A DNA stretch of 64,000 bases, taken from contig NZ_CP144683.1 of the NCBI RefSeq assembly GCF_036687315.1, positions 682,001 through 746,000 of the forward strand, read 5' to 3'. Below are positions 26,401 to 33,460 of this stretch, in pieces. A program made the translations under genes and the position numbers. The notes under the pieces are model-generated. The model saw only the letters and a program-made list of their open reading frames with translations. It was not told the DNA's origin and did not search any database. This DNA is from Sphingopyxis sp. TUF1. GTDB taxonomy: Bacteria; Pseudomonadota; Alphaproteobacteria; Sphingomonadales; Sphingomonadaceae. Position 1 is the first letter of the stretch. Each line of letters begins with the position of its first letter.

Positions 26401-26959
26401 GAAATGCCATATATATGGCGGTCAGTTCGCGATTGAGCACCGACATCGACCACCCATCGGAGACGATGTGATGCATCACCAGCATCAAAAAGCTTTGGCT
26501 GGAATTAAGCCGCACCAGCGAAGCATTCAGTAATGGGCCTGTTCTGAGATCGAACGGCCGCCGGCTTTCTGCATAGATGAAACGCTCGACATCCTCTTCG
26601 CGAGCCACTCCCGATCGCGACCGCAGATCCACCTTGTTGAGTGGAAGTTTCAGGGACGCCTTGACGACCTGCGCGGGTTGCCCGTCGATCACCTCGAAAG
26701 TCGTCCGCAAGGCTTCGTGCCGCCGCACGATCTCATTGATGGTTCGCTCGAGAATCCGCTCATCGACGCGGCCGTACAGCGGCACCGATGTCGCAATATT
26801 ATACGCCGGATTACCCGGCTGAAACCGGTCGAGAATCCACAACCGGGATTGCGCAAAGGACAAAGGGCAAACGCGCCCCTCGCCGTCCTTCGCCAAAGGG
26901 AATATGGAACCGGGCCGTTTGGCAGCCATCTTAGAGATCGTGGACAATTTTTCCCTCAC
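20492..26959 (-). CDS. NRPS, two modules: C-A*(inactive)-T-C-A-T
   Basis: 2155 residues. Condensation 1 (HHIVSDG near 165) looks active. The first adenylation-like region (about 500-985) keeps fold pieces such as VLGILKAGLVWAPIDP and GYRTDDFARL, but the nucleotide loop is RADGAAEAT instead of SGSTGxPKG, GPTE is SGDPGAG, and the C-terminal catalytic Lys motif NGKxDR is NGGINR, so it should not activate an amino acid. Then T (GGHS near 1024), condensation 2 (HHIAADG near 1220), an intact A (YTSGSTGKPKG near 1694, NQYGPTE) and a final T (GGHS near 2083). No thioesterase. My manual specificity reading of the intact A is D-V-Q-F-V-A-Q-V-V, close to proline-type codes (low certainty). The ATG overlaps the stop of the upstream NRPS. 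Confidence 0.92.
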   Translation of the reverse strand: MREKLSTISKMAAKRPGSIFPLAKDGEGRVCPLSFAQSRLWILDRFQPGNPAYNIATSVPLYGRVDERILERTINEIVRRHEALRTTFEVIDGQPAQVVKASLKLPLNKVDLRSRSGVAREEDVERFIYAESRRPFDLRTGPLLNASLVRLNSSQSFLMLVMHHIVSDGWSMSVLNRELTAIYMAFLNGRPSPLPELAVQYPDFAVWQADWFRGELLQKQLGYWRNQLSDLRPVLDLPTDRRRPPVQTSNGSVRGFTLDEKLCEALKALGNANRASLFMTLLAAFKLLLHRLSGETDIAVGSPIANRTRSELEGLIGFFVNTLVLRTDLSGDPSFVELLVRERDVALDAYGNQDMPFEKLVDELQLNRDLSHNPFFQILFGVQNIGTIDRSAAPIQPLGSQILAGSVGNGTAKFDLTMSVVDTGAGAQGFLEYNTDLFDASTVETMIERYIALLHHIVANPDERLSRLSIWIADEAPPVADSIDDPQAAAVPEDALGALVAAHAARSPTALATIEAKGGLTYLELNQWANRVARTSFLGQLSAGSTVAVASAPESKWLAVVLGILKAGLVWAPIDPADILATDGTPLKSDRAERILSALRPALVIADEAAEPCFRNAGAKVVRFAELWADAEAQKDDELEVCITPDLPAVALVRADGAAEATAVYLSHAMLAGTARDPVLHLLPEDRVAQLSHIGSDCARYEIFGALVAGAAIMFVPPELSFRSRRFAALLQEASVTVMSLALADLERLAREFPRSLRSVRLVLSAERQLDWAEVQDALAPEIIERVVMVSGDPGAGGFYLMQPLARLEPDAAVVPLGIPVANVQIGLLGGDLEPVPGRVPGSLYVQNPDLPDLEPGYRTDDFARLEDGKFVLHGGMNDALIERQLKIYYAEIEAVLCAHPAVEAAAVTARIRQGLADRGLAAYLKLSQDVPISELRSYFAERLPVPLVPSTFEPGRTIPYERNGGINRRALAELVARLDAPLSGGGEYLAPRDDLEVHLTQIWMDVLHTDLVGIRDNFFRLGGHSLIATQIVARISDTLQVEIPLQHLFEAPTIEQLAALIKPLVGASPQLQVATIPRIDRDRPIPLSFAQQRLWFLDQFDPDSAVYNIALPVHFAAPVKAVMLEGALNDLIARHETLRTTFATVDGNPVQVISPSLQIKMPIHDLRKMSEKNKKAELQRLITKQTQMPFDLKDGPVLRGELIILHDNNNLLLVTIHHIAADGWSMDIISRELVEFYEARRNGRSPSLPDLPIQYADFACWQRRYLSGPMLQRDAKYWKDKLAGMPPLLDLPADRPRPAMQSFTGGMYMFTMPPSILKSVKDFSEQEQVTLFSALLSVFYILLYRYTGREDLVVGSPIANRVRPELEGLIGFITNTLVLRTQFSADFTFRKLVSEVRNVTMEAFTYQGIPFEKLVEEIQPDRNLSYNPLFQVMFALQNTGRPADVGGASDDDVPTLSAGVSKFDLTMFLSETASDLRAGIEYNSDLFDLSTVERLAGHYSALLAAAMDEPDRPIWSLPMLLPTETKALADWNDTEDTAQAEMCHRLFERQAALSLDAVALVAGDEKITYAQLNSRANILARRLIAHGVVPGSRVAICIERGVDMIVALIATLKAGAAYVPIDPAYPKERIAFMAADARVALVLTQSARSSELSEMGAALLAIDHPGSGNFADENPDVPVAPGSPAYVIYTSGSTGKPKGVAMSHGPLASLIRWQIARSALPIAAPTLQFASLSFDVSFQEIFATLGAGGTLVLITEDQRRDPFALWDLLCKEKVRRLFLPYVALQQLAEHARHAAALPDSLTEFVTAGEQLQITPQIAEMMTRLGAKLCNQYGPTESHVVTELELTGAANGWPIRPSIGRALPNTAIQILDPHGQLCPIGIPGELCIGGSALANGYLERPALTAERFIPDAQSVKGERLYRTGDRARFMANGEIEFLGRTDQQVKIRGFRVELGEIEVALRTHPSVQETVVVARESRGELRLVGYIQADPESPVSPDDLRAHLRAILPEHMIPATYVVMESLPLTPSGKLSRSNLPDPNEATSRSITGAVPRTPVEIALARLWSEILEVESVGVQDNFFELGGHSLLATRVVSRIRDDFGVDLPVRLMFDNPTVEALALAIVESMLEKRGDDQIARLLADIEQMPDEAAHSLTR

Positions 26960-29900
26960 ATGTTGCGAAAATCCCGACCATTGAGCCCAGGGTCAGATCC
27001 GTTTATTGTGTGGTTGCGCCCCGGCTTTGCGAGCGCCACTGCGCGGACGAGATCGGCAACTACCGGATTTTCGAACAGGTCCCGGATCGTCAGCGACACG
27101 CCGAACGCCGCGTTCACGCGATCGATCGCGCGGATGGCCAGGAGCGAGTGCCCCCCAAGTTCGAAAAAGCTGTCATTCGAACCGACCTGATCGATGCTCA
27201 ATATCTCGGCAAATATCTGCGCGACCTTTTCCTCAGGGTCGGCGGCGGGCGCGATTTCCCTTGGTCCATCGGTTTCCGCTTCGGTCCACTCCGACAATTT
27301 TCGACGGTCGATTTTGCCGCTCGCGCCGCAAGGGAGTCGGTCCAAAATTGTGATGACCGCCGGGACCATATATTTTGGAAGATATCGACGAAGATATAGG
27401 AGTAAATCCTGGCGGATGGTCGCCGCTCCGCCGTTGACCGCACAAAAAGCCGCGAGCTGCGATTCCTCGCGATACGATCGCTGGATAACGACCGCGGCCT
27501 CAGCGACTTGGGGATGCCGCGTCAGGGTTGACTCGATTTCCTGCAACTCGATCCGATAGCCGTTCAATTTGATCTGGTTATCCATTCGGCCAAGGAACCC
27601 AATATTGCCGTCGGATTGCATCACCACGCGATCACCGGTCCGGTACAGCCGACTGCCGGGCTCGCCGGAGAAGGGATCGGGAATATAATGCTCGGCTGTG
27701 AGACCGGCACGGTTCCTGTATCCGCGCGCGACGCCGGCGCCGCCGACATAGAGTTCACCTGGAAAGCCGCACGGAAGCGGTTCGCCAAGACGGTCGAGGA
27801 CATACGCCTGGGTTCGCGACACCGCGCGGCCAATCGGGGGTATGGCCTCGGTTCCCGAACATGGGTGGCAAGTCGACCAGATTGTCGCTTCGGTCGGTCC
27901 GTAGCCGTTGATGACGCGGCGACTGGAATTCGACCAGCGCGCCGCCACTTCGGCGGACAGCGCTTCGCCGCCGGCCATGATCACATGCAGATCCGGCAAA
28001 TCCGTCGTCGGAACGGCACTCAGGGCGGACGGGGGGAGCGCCACGGCATTTATCCGCAATTCGCGCAGCGTAGTCGCCAGAGGTTTCCCGGGTACCAAGG
28101 CATCGACCGGCGCCAGGCATAAGGTGCCGCCGCAACCAAATGCCATCATCAGGTCGTAAATCGAAATATCGAAGCTCAGCGAACCGAACTGGAGTATGCG
28201 GGAGCCCACGGGCAAATGCAGCGCATCGACGATCGTTTGCATCGTGTTGCAAGCGCAGCGATGCGGCACCATCACGCCCTTGGGCCATCCTGTCGAACCC
28301 GAGGTGTAGATGATATAGGCGAGACTGTCGGGAGAGACCGCGATTTGCGGCGGCTGCGGCGGAAGCTCCCCGATCCGCGGCCACTCACGATCCAAGTACC
28401 AGATCGTGCCGGCGAAGGCAGACAGCCGACTGCCCAAGGAGTCGTGGGTCAAAATGATTCCCACATTCGCATCGGCCAGCATGAAAGCGATGCGCTCTGC
28501 CGGGTAGGACGGGTCAAGCGGAAGGAACGCCGCGCCGGTCTTCAACACGGCCAGCACGGAAACCACCCAGTCGGGAGACTTGTCCATGCACAGGCCGACG
28601 ACCATCTCCGGGCCGATCCCGAACGCGCAAAGAGCGTGCGCCAACTTGTTGGCATTCGCATTGACAGCGTCATAACGATAGATTTCATCGCCGAATTGGA
28701 GAGCCGGCGCGCCGGGCGTCGCCTGTGCCTGAAGCTCGAAAAGTGTGTGCAGCGTCGATGCGCGAGGCATGGAGCCCGAAGTGGCCGATGCGTCTATCAA
28801 AAGCTTGCGGCCTGGACTTGATACGAGCGAGAGCCTGTCGATCGGCAGATCGGGAAATGATGCTGCGGTCTCGATCAGCAACCTGTAGGCATCAACCAAT
28901 GAGTCTATTGTTTCTTTAGAGAAAATTTCCGTGCTGAATTCGGCATCTAAAGAGATAATTTCCTCGTTTTGAACAATGTTCACGGAAATATCGAACTCGG
29001 AAGTTTCCTTATCGAAGAAGGAAAATTCCGTGCCGTTCAGTGACGACGAATTGATATCATCAAATGAAAAATATATCTGAAACAAAGGATTATAGCTAAA
29101 ATCCCGTTCCAGGTTCAAATTTTCAAGAATGGTTTTCAATGGTAAATTTTGATACCCATACGCATCATTGGTCGTATCTCGAACCCGTTCCAGCACTTCA
29201 CGAAATGATGGATTTCCGGAAAGGTCGGTCCGCAGGACCAGCGTGTCGGCGAATAATCCTATGAGGCGAGCCTCCTCAGGCTGTTCCCTGTTATGGACCG
29301 GCGCTCCCATAAGAATGTCTGGAATACCGCTGAACCGGTGAAGCAGGACGGCGAAGAGCCCCAGCAGGGCCATAAAGGGTGTCGCGTCCTGTTGTTCCGC
29401 CAGCTTATAGAGCGCGTCGGCCGCGCTGCGGGGATATTGTCGAACAAGCGAGCGGCTCTGGAAGGTTTGCGACCGCGGTCGCGGATAATCGGTCGGAAGA
29501 TTGAGCAGCGGCGCCGCGCTCTCCAGCTTGCGGGTCCAGTAATTTGTCAGTTTCTCCCGAACATCGTCCCGCAGACACGCCTGTTGCCGCACTATGAAAT
29601 CGCCGTACGTCGTTGTCAGCGGCGGCAGAGAGTGCGCGCTTCCGCGGCATAAGGCGTCATAAATCGCGTTGAACTCGCGGGCGAGCACGCCCAGCGACCA
29701 TTTGTCCGAGACGATCTGGTGCATCGTCACTATCAACTCATACTCGTCGGGATTGAGGCGCAACAGATGGGCGCTGATGAGGGGGCCGCGCTGAAGATCA
29801 AAGGGGGCGCAGGCGACGGCAAGGGCACACCCGCGCGCTTCGGCTTCGCGCCTTTCGGCGGTGACAGCTTCGAGGTCGGTGACCTCCACACTCACCGTCA

Positions 29901-30273
29901 AATCGGATCTGATTTCCTGAACCGGACCGCCTTCCTCGAGCGGGAAAGTCGCTCTGAGACTGTCATGGCGGCGAATAATCTCGTTTATCGCCTCCTCAAT
30001 CTTCCGAGGATCGACCGGCTCGCTGAAGTGCCTGGTCATTGAAAGATTATAGAGCGAGTGTCCGGCTTCCAGTTGTTCGAGAAACCACACGCGCTGCTGC
30101 GCGACCGAAAGGCCGAAACGGCGAACATCCGCAGGGCGTTCGGTTGGTTGAGCAACCGCGATCGGCGTCGCGGCTCGAAGCTGGCGTTCCAGCAATGCGC
30201 GCTTCTCGGGAGACAGGGCCGCAAGGCGCGCAGCAAGATCGGACGAGACCCGGTCCTCGCCCACCATATTCAT
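26956..30273 (-). CDS. NRPS, one module C-A-T with an altered condensation motif
   Basis: About 1105 residues. The condensation domain (about 45-480) has HQIVSDK near 187 where active domains read HHxxxDG, so the catalytic second His is Gln; it may be a non-condensing or starter domain. The adenylation domain is complete: YTSGSTGWPKG near 661, NGYGPTEATIW, YRTGDRV, GRMDNQIKLNGYRIELQEIE and GASGKIDRRKL. The specificity positions read D-I-Y-A-I-A-G-I-W by hand alignment, with no match I can name. The carrier domain has GGHS near 1041. The ATG at 30273 overlaps the upstream stop (ATGA); the longer frame to 30381 only shadows that gene. Some central stretches (about 28.9-29.15 kb) are notably AT-rich. 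Confidence 0.92.
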   Translation of the reverse strand: MNMVGEDRVSSDLAARLAALSPEKRALLERQLRAATPIAVAQPTERPADVRRFGLSVAQQRVWFLEQLEAGHSLYNLSMTRHFSEPVDPRKIEEAINEIIRRHDSLRATFPLEEGGPVQEIRSDLTVSVEVTDLEAVTAERREAEARGCALAVACAPFDLQRGPLISAHLLRLNPDEYELIVTMHQIVSDKWSLGVLAREFNAIYDALCRGSAHSLPPLTTTYGDFIVRQQACLRDDVREKLTNYWTRKLESAAPLLNLPTDYPRPRSQTFQSRSLVRQYPRSAADALYKLAEQQDATPFMALLGLFAVLLHRFSGIPDILMGAPVHNREQPEEARLIGLFADTLVLRTDLSGNPSFREVLERVRDTTNDAYGYQNLPLKTILENLNLERDFSYNPLFQIYFSFDDINSSSLNGTEFSFFDKETSEFDISVNIVQNEEIISLDAEFSTEIFSKETIDSLVDAYRLLIETAASFPDLPIDRLSLVSSPGRKLLIDASATSGSMPRASTLHTLFELQAQATPGAPALQFGDEIYRYDAVNANANKLAHALCAFGIGPEMVVGLCMDKSPDWVVSVLAVLKTGAAFLPLDPSYPAERIAFMLADANVGIILTHDSLGSRLSAFAGTIWYLDREWPRIGELPPQPPQIAVSPDSLAYIIYTSGSTGWPKGVMVPHRCACNTMQTIVDALHLPVGSRILQFGSLSFDISIYDLMMAFGCGGTLCLAPVDALVPGKPLATTLRELRINAVALPPSALSAVPTTDLPDLHVIMAGGEALSAEVAARWSNSSRRVINGYGPTEATIWSTCHPCSGTEAIPPIGRAVSRTQAYVLDRLGEPLPCGFPGELYVGGAGVARGYRNRAGLTAEHYIPDPFSGEPGSRLYRTGDRVVMQSDGNIGFLGRMDNQIKLNGYRIELQEIESTLTRHPQVAEAAVVIQRSYREESQLAAFCAVNGGAATIRQDLLLYLRRYLPKYMVPAVITILDRLPCGASGKIDRRKLSEWTEAETDGPREIAPAADPEEKVAQIFAEILSIDQVGSNDSFFELGGHSLLAIRAIDRVNAAFGVSLTIRDLFENPVVADLVRAVALAKPGRNHTINGSDPGLNGRDFRNM

Positions 30274-32213
30274 CTGTCGGCGACTCGGTGCGATCCGGCC
30301 GTATCGGCTAAAACGCTCAGTTTTGCGGCAGTCATATGGCCATCGCCAGGTTCGGGCATATCGTCGCCGGAAACAAACCATTCGATCATGCGCGCGACGA
30401 CGTCCGCCCGATCATAGAGGAAATAATGCGTTGCTCCCGGAGCTTGGAGCAGGCGAGCACGAGCAAATAATTCATGTGCCCATTTCGACGCTTCAGGCGC
30501 CGCAATACGGTCGTACTCCGATGCGAAGATCAGGATCGGGACGTCAATCTGGTCCGCGATGTCGTTAACGTCATAATTCCAAAAATCGGTCATCTGGCGC
30601 GCAAATCTGATTGTCGAGTTTGCGTCGCGAAACGGCCGCAGAACCGGCATCCGCAGATCGCCGTTCATCGCGGCGAGAATGGCCTCCGCCTCGTCGCCGT
30701 CGGCTTCTGTTATCAGATCCAGCCCGGCCTCGGTTCCCTGGGAGGTTAGGGAGGTGGCTATCCACGACGCCGTCGATGGCCGTTGTTGAAGGTCGCTGAA
30801 AAGGGCTTCGAAATCAGTTTCATAGGGTGTGTCGAAACCGGGCGGGGTATCGAGGCTCTTCACCTGCATATTCAGAAACGTCATCGATCGCACCCTGTCG
30901 GGGTAGCGCAGCGCGAATTCGGCCGCGATTTTGGGCGCCGTGCACCACGCGACCAGATGGACGCCCGCGGGCGATTCCTGTTCGACGATCGCCGCCAGAT
31001 CGGCAACATGGTCGAGCAGCGAGAGCTCAGCTTCCGAGTCCCCGAGCCCGCGGGGCTCCCAGCTCAGAACCCGAAAGCGCGGACCCAGATGAGCCGTCAG
31101 GCGCGACAAGGGCTTCGGACCCTGGCCGAGGGCATTTAGGAGCACCACCACCTCGCCGTCGCCGGTAGCACTATAGGACAATTCCCAGCCACCAGTGTTC
31201 GCCTTGCGGATCTCCAGCGGCTTAGACGCATCGCAATTGCGTGCGTTATAGTCCGACTGCTGCGCCTTGCATGTCCGTTCGACCAACGCGTCGAACTGGA
31301 CCGGCGCCAATCTGAACCCGGTCGAAGACATGCCGGCAGCGGCGTAAGCATGTTCGATCGCTTCGCGGTCCGGCTGGCCCAGATGTTCGGCAAAATTCAT
31401 CAACCGCCGATCGAACAGCGCGTCGATGGCACTTGGCTGCCGGGAAAACAGCGCCTTGCCGTCCAACGGCAGCAGGCTTACGCCGTAAATATCCCCTACC
31501 CGCTCGAGAAATTCCTCGCCCGACAGGTTCTCCGGTCCCGCGACGACAAAGTCCCCCGCCTCGGTTCGATCGGCAATCGCCATGATGATCGCCGCCGCTT
31601 GCTCCGTCCGGATCAGATTCACCCGGGCGGTCGGCGAAATCGGGCAGCGAAGCCCGCGATATTCGAACAGATCGTCAGCCCTCTCTTCGATCTCGGTCTT
31701 GAGATCGAAGAGCGTGGACAGGAAATGGAGGATGCCTTCTTGCGCGATGTCGTCGCAAGGCGCGGCATCGAGCGTGAGCGTCGTGCGAAACGACCTCGCC
31801 ACCGGAAGATCGATCATGCCCGGATTGTCGTCGGCAACCGGCTCGCCCCGCGGCAGAATCCAGCGCCAGCGCTCACCACCGCAATAGGGGGTGGTCACCA
31901 GATTCAGCGCGCCGATCGGTGCCATACGACGGGCGTCAGGCGGTGGTACGGAAATGGATCCGCGGCCGCTCGGCGAAAAATGCCACGCCTCCGCGCCGGC
32001 GGCGTTATCCAGCGAGCACAAGCGCTCCATCTGTGCGGCCGCGCCCCCAAGGTCGCGGCCGAGCGAAATGCGCCGCACCAGCGACTGAAAGCGCTGGTAA
32101 ACCCCCGATGGAGCCACGACGCCGATACGCTGCGAACGCGACAATCGCTCGGCGGCGATGAAGGCCGCCAAAAGGCCCGGCGTTCCCGTAAATACAGCAT
32201 CCATGTGCGACAT
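30270..32213 (-). CDS. SDR-like region fused to an alpha/beta hydrolase with a Cys nucleophile (candidate trans-thioesterase)
   Basis: About 647 residues in two parts. The N-terminal ~300 residues resemble an extended SDR/thioester-reductase-like fold: AVFTGTPGLLAAFI at the front, LVTTPYCGGERW, then LRCPISPTARVNLIRTEQAA and GDFVVAGPENLSGEEFLE; the nucleotide loop and catalytic residues are weak, so it may not be an active reductase. The C-terminal part (about 345-625) is an alpha/beta hydrolase with SWEPRGLGDS, nucleophile elbow LVAWCTAPK (Cys near 422 instead of Ser), Asp in FASEYDRIAAP and His in PGATHYFLY. As neither left-arm NRPS has a thioesterase, this protein is the best candidate for product release. 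ATG 32213 follows GGGGAG. Confidence 0.7.
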   Translation of the reverse strand: MSHMDAVFTGTPGLLAAFIAAERLSRSQRIGVVAPSGVYQRFQSLVRRISLGRDLGGAAAQMERLCSLDNAAGAEAWHFSPSGRGSISVPPPDARRMAPIGALNLVTTPYCGGERWRWILPRGEPVADDNPGMIDLPVARSFRTTLTLDAAPCDDIAQEGILHFLSTLFDLKTEIEERADDLFEYRGLRCPISPTARVNLIRTEQAAAIIMAIADRTEAGDFVVAGPENLSGEEFLERVGDIYGVSLLPLDGKALFSRQPSAIDALFDRRLMNFAEHLGQPDREAIEHAYAAAGMSSTGFRLAPVQFDALVERTCKAQQSDYNARNCDASKPLEIRKANTGGWELSYSATGDGEVVVLLNALGQGPKPLSRLTAHLGPRFRVLSWEPRGLGDSEAELSLLDHVADLAAIVEQESPAGVHLVAWCTAPKIAAEFALRYPDRVRSMTFLNMQVKSLDTPPGFDTPYETDFEALFSDLQQRPSTASWIATSLTSQGTEAGLDLITEADGDEAEAILAAMNGDLRMPVLRPFRDANSTIRFARQMTDFWNYDVNDIADQIDVPILIFASEYDRIAAPEASKWAHELFARARLLQAPGATHYFLYDRADVVARMIEWFVSGDDMPEPGDGHMTAAKLSVLADTAGSHRVADR

Positions 32214-32250
32214 GCCGAGCTCCCCGCCATCGTCCGCGCGTCGATCGTGT

Positions 32251-32742
32251 TCAGGCGGCTCCGCTTGGGGGCGTGAAGGGATCACTGGCGGCCGCGGCAT
32301 CGGAGCTCGGCGGCGTGAAGTTCATTGCGGTCGCCGAAACCGACAGCAAGCTTTGACCCAGATAACGCATATCCATAAAGCCCAGGTCGCTCATGTCATG
32401 TTCGGTGAGCAGGCGTTTTACCTCCGCCTTGTACCTGTCATACGCATCGGCATATTGTTGCGGCAGCGTCGGATCGCTGTAAAGCGACTGCATCTTCTGT
32501 TGATACTCGTCCTGCGCGGCGCGGAACAACTCGGGTTGCTGGCTCTGATAGGCTTTTTCGATCCCGCGTTCGAATTCGGTCTGCACGCTGAGATACCAGC
32601 TTTGCGAATCCGCACAGGCGTCGGCCACATCGCGAAAATATCGTTCGTGCATCAACTGCAGCGCCCGATACAGGGGCACAGACGCCCTTTCTTGATCCGA
32701 GTACACGGGTTCGTCCGGGTTGCTTTGGCTTGGCTGCTTCAT
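32251..32742 (-). CDS. Unknown helical protein of the NRPS cluster
   Basis: 163 residues that I do not recognise. Polar and Gln/Tyr-rich with long amphipathic helices, for example ERGIEKAYQSQQPELFRAAQDE and QQYADAYDRYKAEVKRLL; the tail is a low-complexity Pro/Ser/Ala stretch. No signal peptide, membrane segment or metal motif. It lies between the MbtH gene and the SDR-hydrolase gene (38 bp before the latter's start) on the same strand, so it is part of the left-arm operon. It could be a structural partner or a small enzyme of a new family. Confidence 0.65.
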   Translation of the reverse strand: MKQPSQSNPDEPVYSDQERASVPLYRALQLMHERYFRDVADACADSQSWYLSVQTEFERGIEKAYQSQQPELFRAAQDEYQQKMQSLYSDPTLPQQYADAYDRYKAEVKRLLTEHDMSDLGFMDMRYLGQSLLSVSATAMNFTPPSSDAAAASDPFTPPSGAA

Positions 32743-32818
32743 AAGAAACTCCTTTGCGCTCGGATGCAGTGACGAACCCTGAATATTTCATTTTATTGGC
32801 CGAAATATCTTAGTTATA

Positions 32819-33058
32819 TTATTGCGCCGATTTTCTTCTTTTATTCTTTTTCGGTTCAGCGTTTAATTCATCCATATATTTCCTGAGACTCAACGGACGC
32901 ATGTCGACCCATATTTCCTCGATATAGGCCAGACACTCCGCTTTCGATCCGGCTTTGCCTGAATCATTCCACCCGAGCGGAATTTCCCGATCAAATGGCC
33001 AAATTGAATATTGCTCTTCATGATTGACAACGACCTTCATTTTTGAGTCATCAAACAT
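32819..33058 (-). CDS. MbtH-like protein
   Basis: 79 residues matching the MbtH family closely: [22 protein letters not shown], then [21 protein letters not shown]. MbtH-like proteins bind adenylation domains and are needed for their folding or activity. The ATG at 33058 follows GGTGGA. It is the first gene of the left arm and precedes three adenylation-type domains on that strand, one of them dead. The basic C-terminal tail (KKNKRRKS) extends past the family core. Confidence 0.93.
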   Translation of the reverse strand: MFDDSKMKVVVNHEEQYSIWPFDREIPLGWNDSGKAGSKAECLAYIEEIWVDMRPLSLRKYMDELNAEPKKNKRRKSAQ

Positions 33059-33460
33059 GTCGATCCACCGAAAATGCACCTTCGGAAATATAGCGATCTA
33101 TTTTGCGATGCAATTTCCAAGGTAAAATAATGAATTGATATTTTTTATCTCTTCGGGATCGAGCACGCAAATCGCGATTCATCTGTTTCGGACCAGAAAC
33201 GTCCGTGCCGATGATTTGCATGACTTTCATATTGTGCCATCTGGGTGGCTCGTCGCGTGCAGGATGGCACGAACGAGGATTACGCCAAAGAATCAGAGAT
33301 TTGAGGTTCCGATCGTTTCTACGACGCGCCCAATATCCCTGAGATCCGTGGTCAAAAGAAGATGACGGCTCGCCGGTTTCAGGTCCGTTTGTCCGGTGCG
33401 CGTTGTTCGTCGAATGCCGAGTTCATAAGGCGATTTTGCCCTTACCATCGAGGGAGGCCC
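33059..33460. promoter_or_regulatory. 402-bp divergent control region of the biosynthetic cluster
   Basis: The region separates the two arms: MbtH leftward and the N-hydroxylase rightward. It is visibly more AT-rich than the surroundings (for example around 33085-33160), as expected for promoters or acquired DNA. An inverted repeat GTGCCATC (33234-33241)/GATGGCAC (33263-33270) with a 21-base gap could be an operator or hairpin. No gene, riboswitch or convincing Fur box was recognised. GAGGGAGG lies directly before the N-hydroxylase ATG. Confidence 0.5.
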
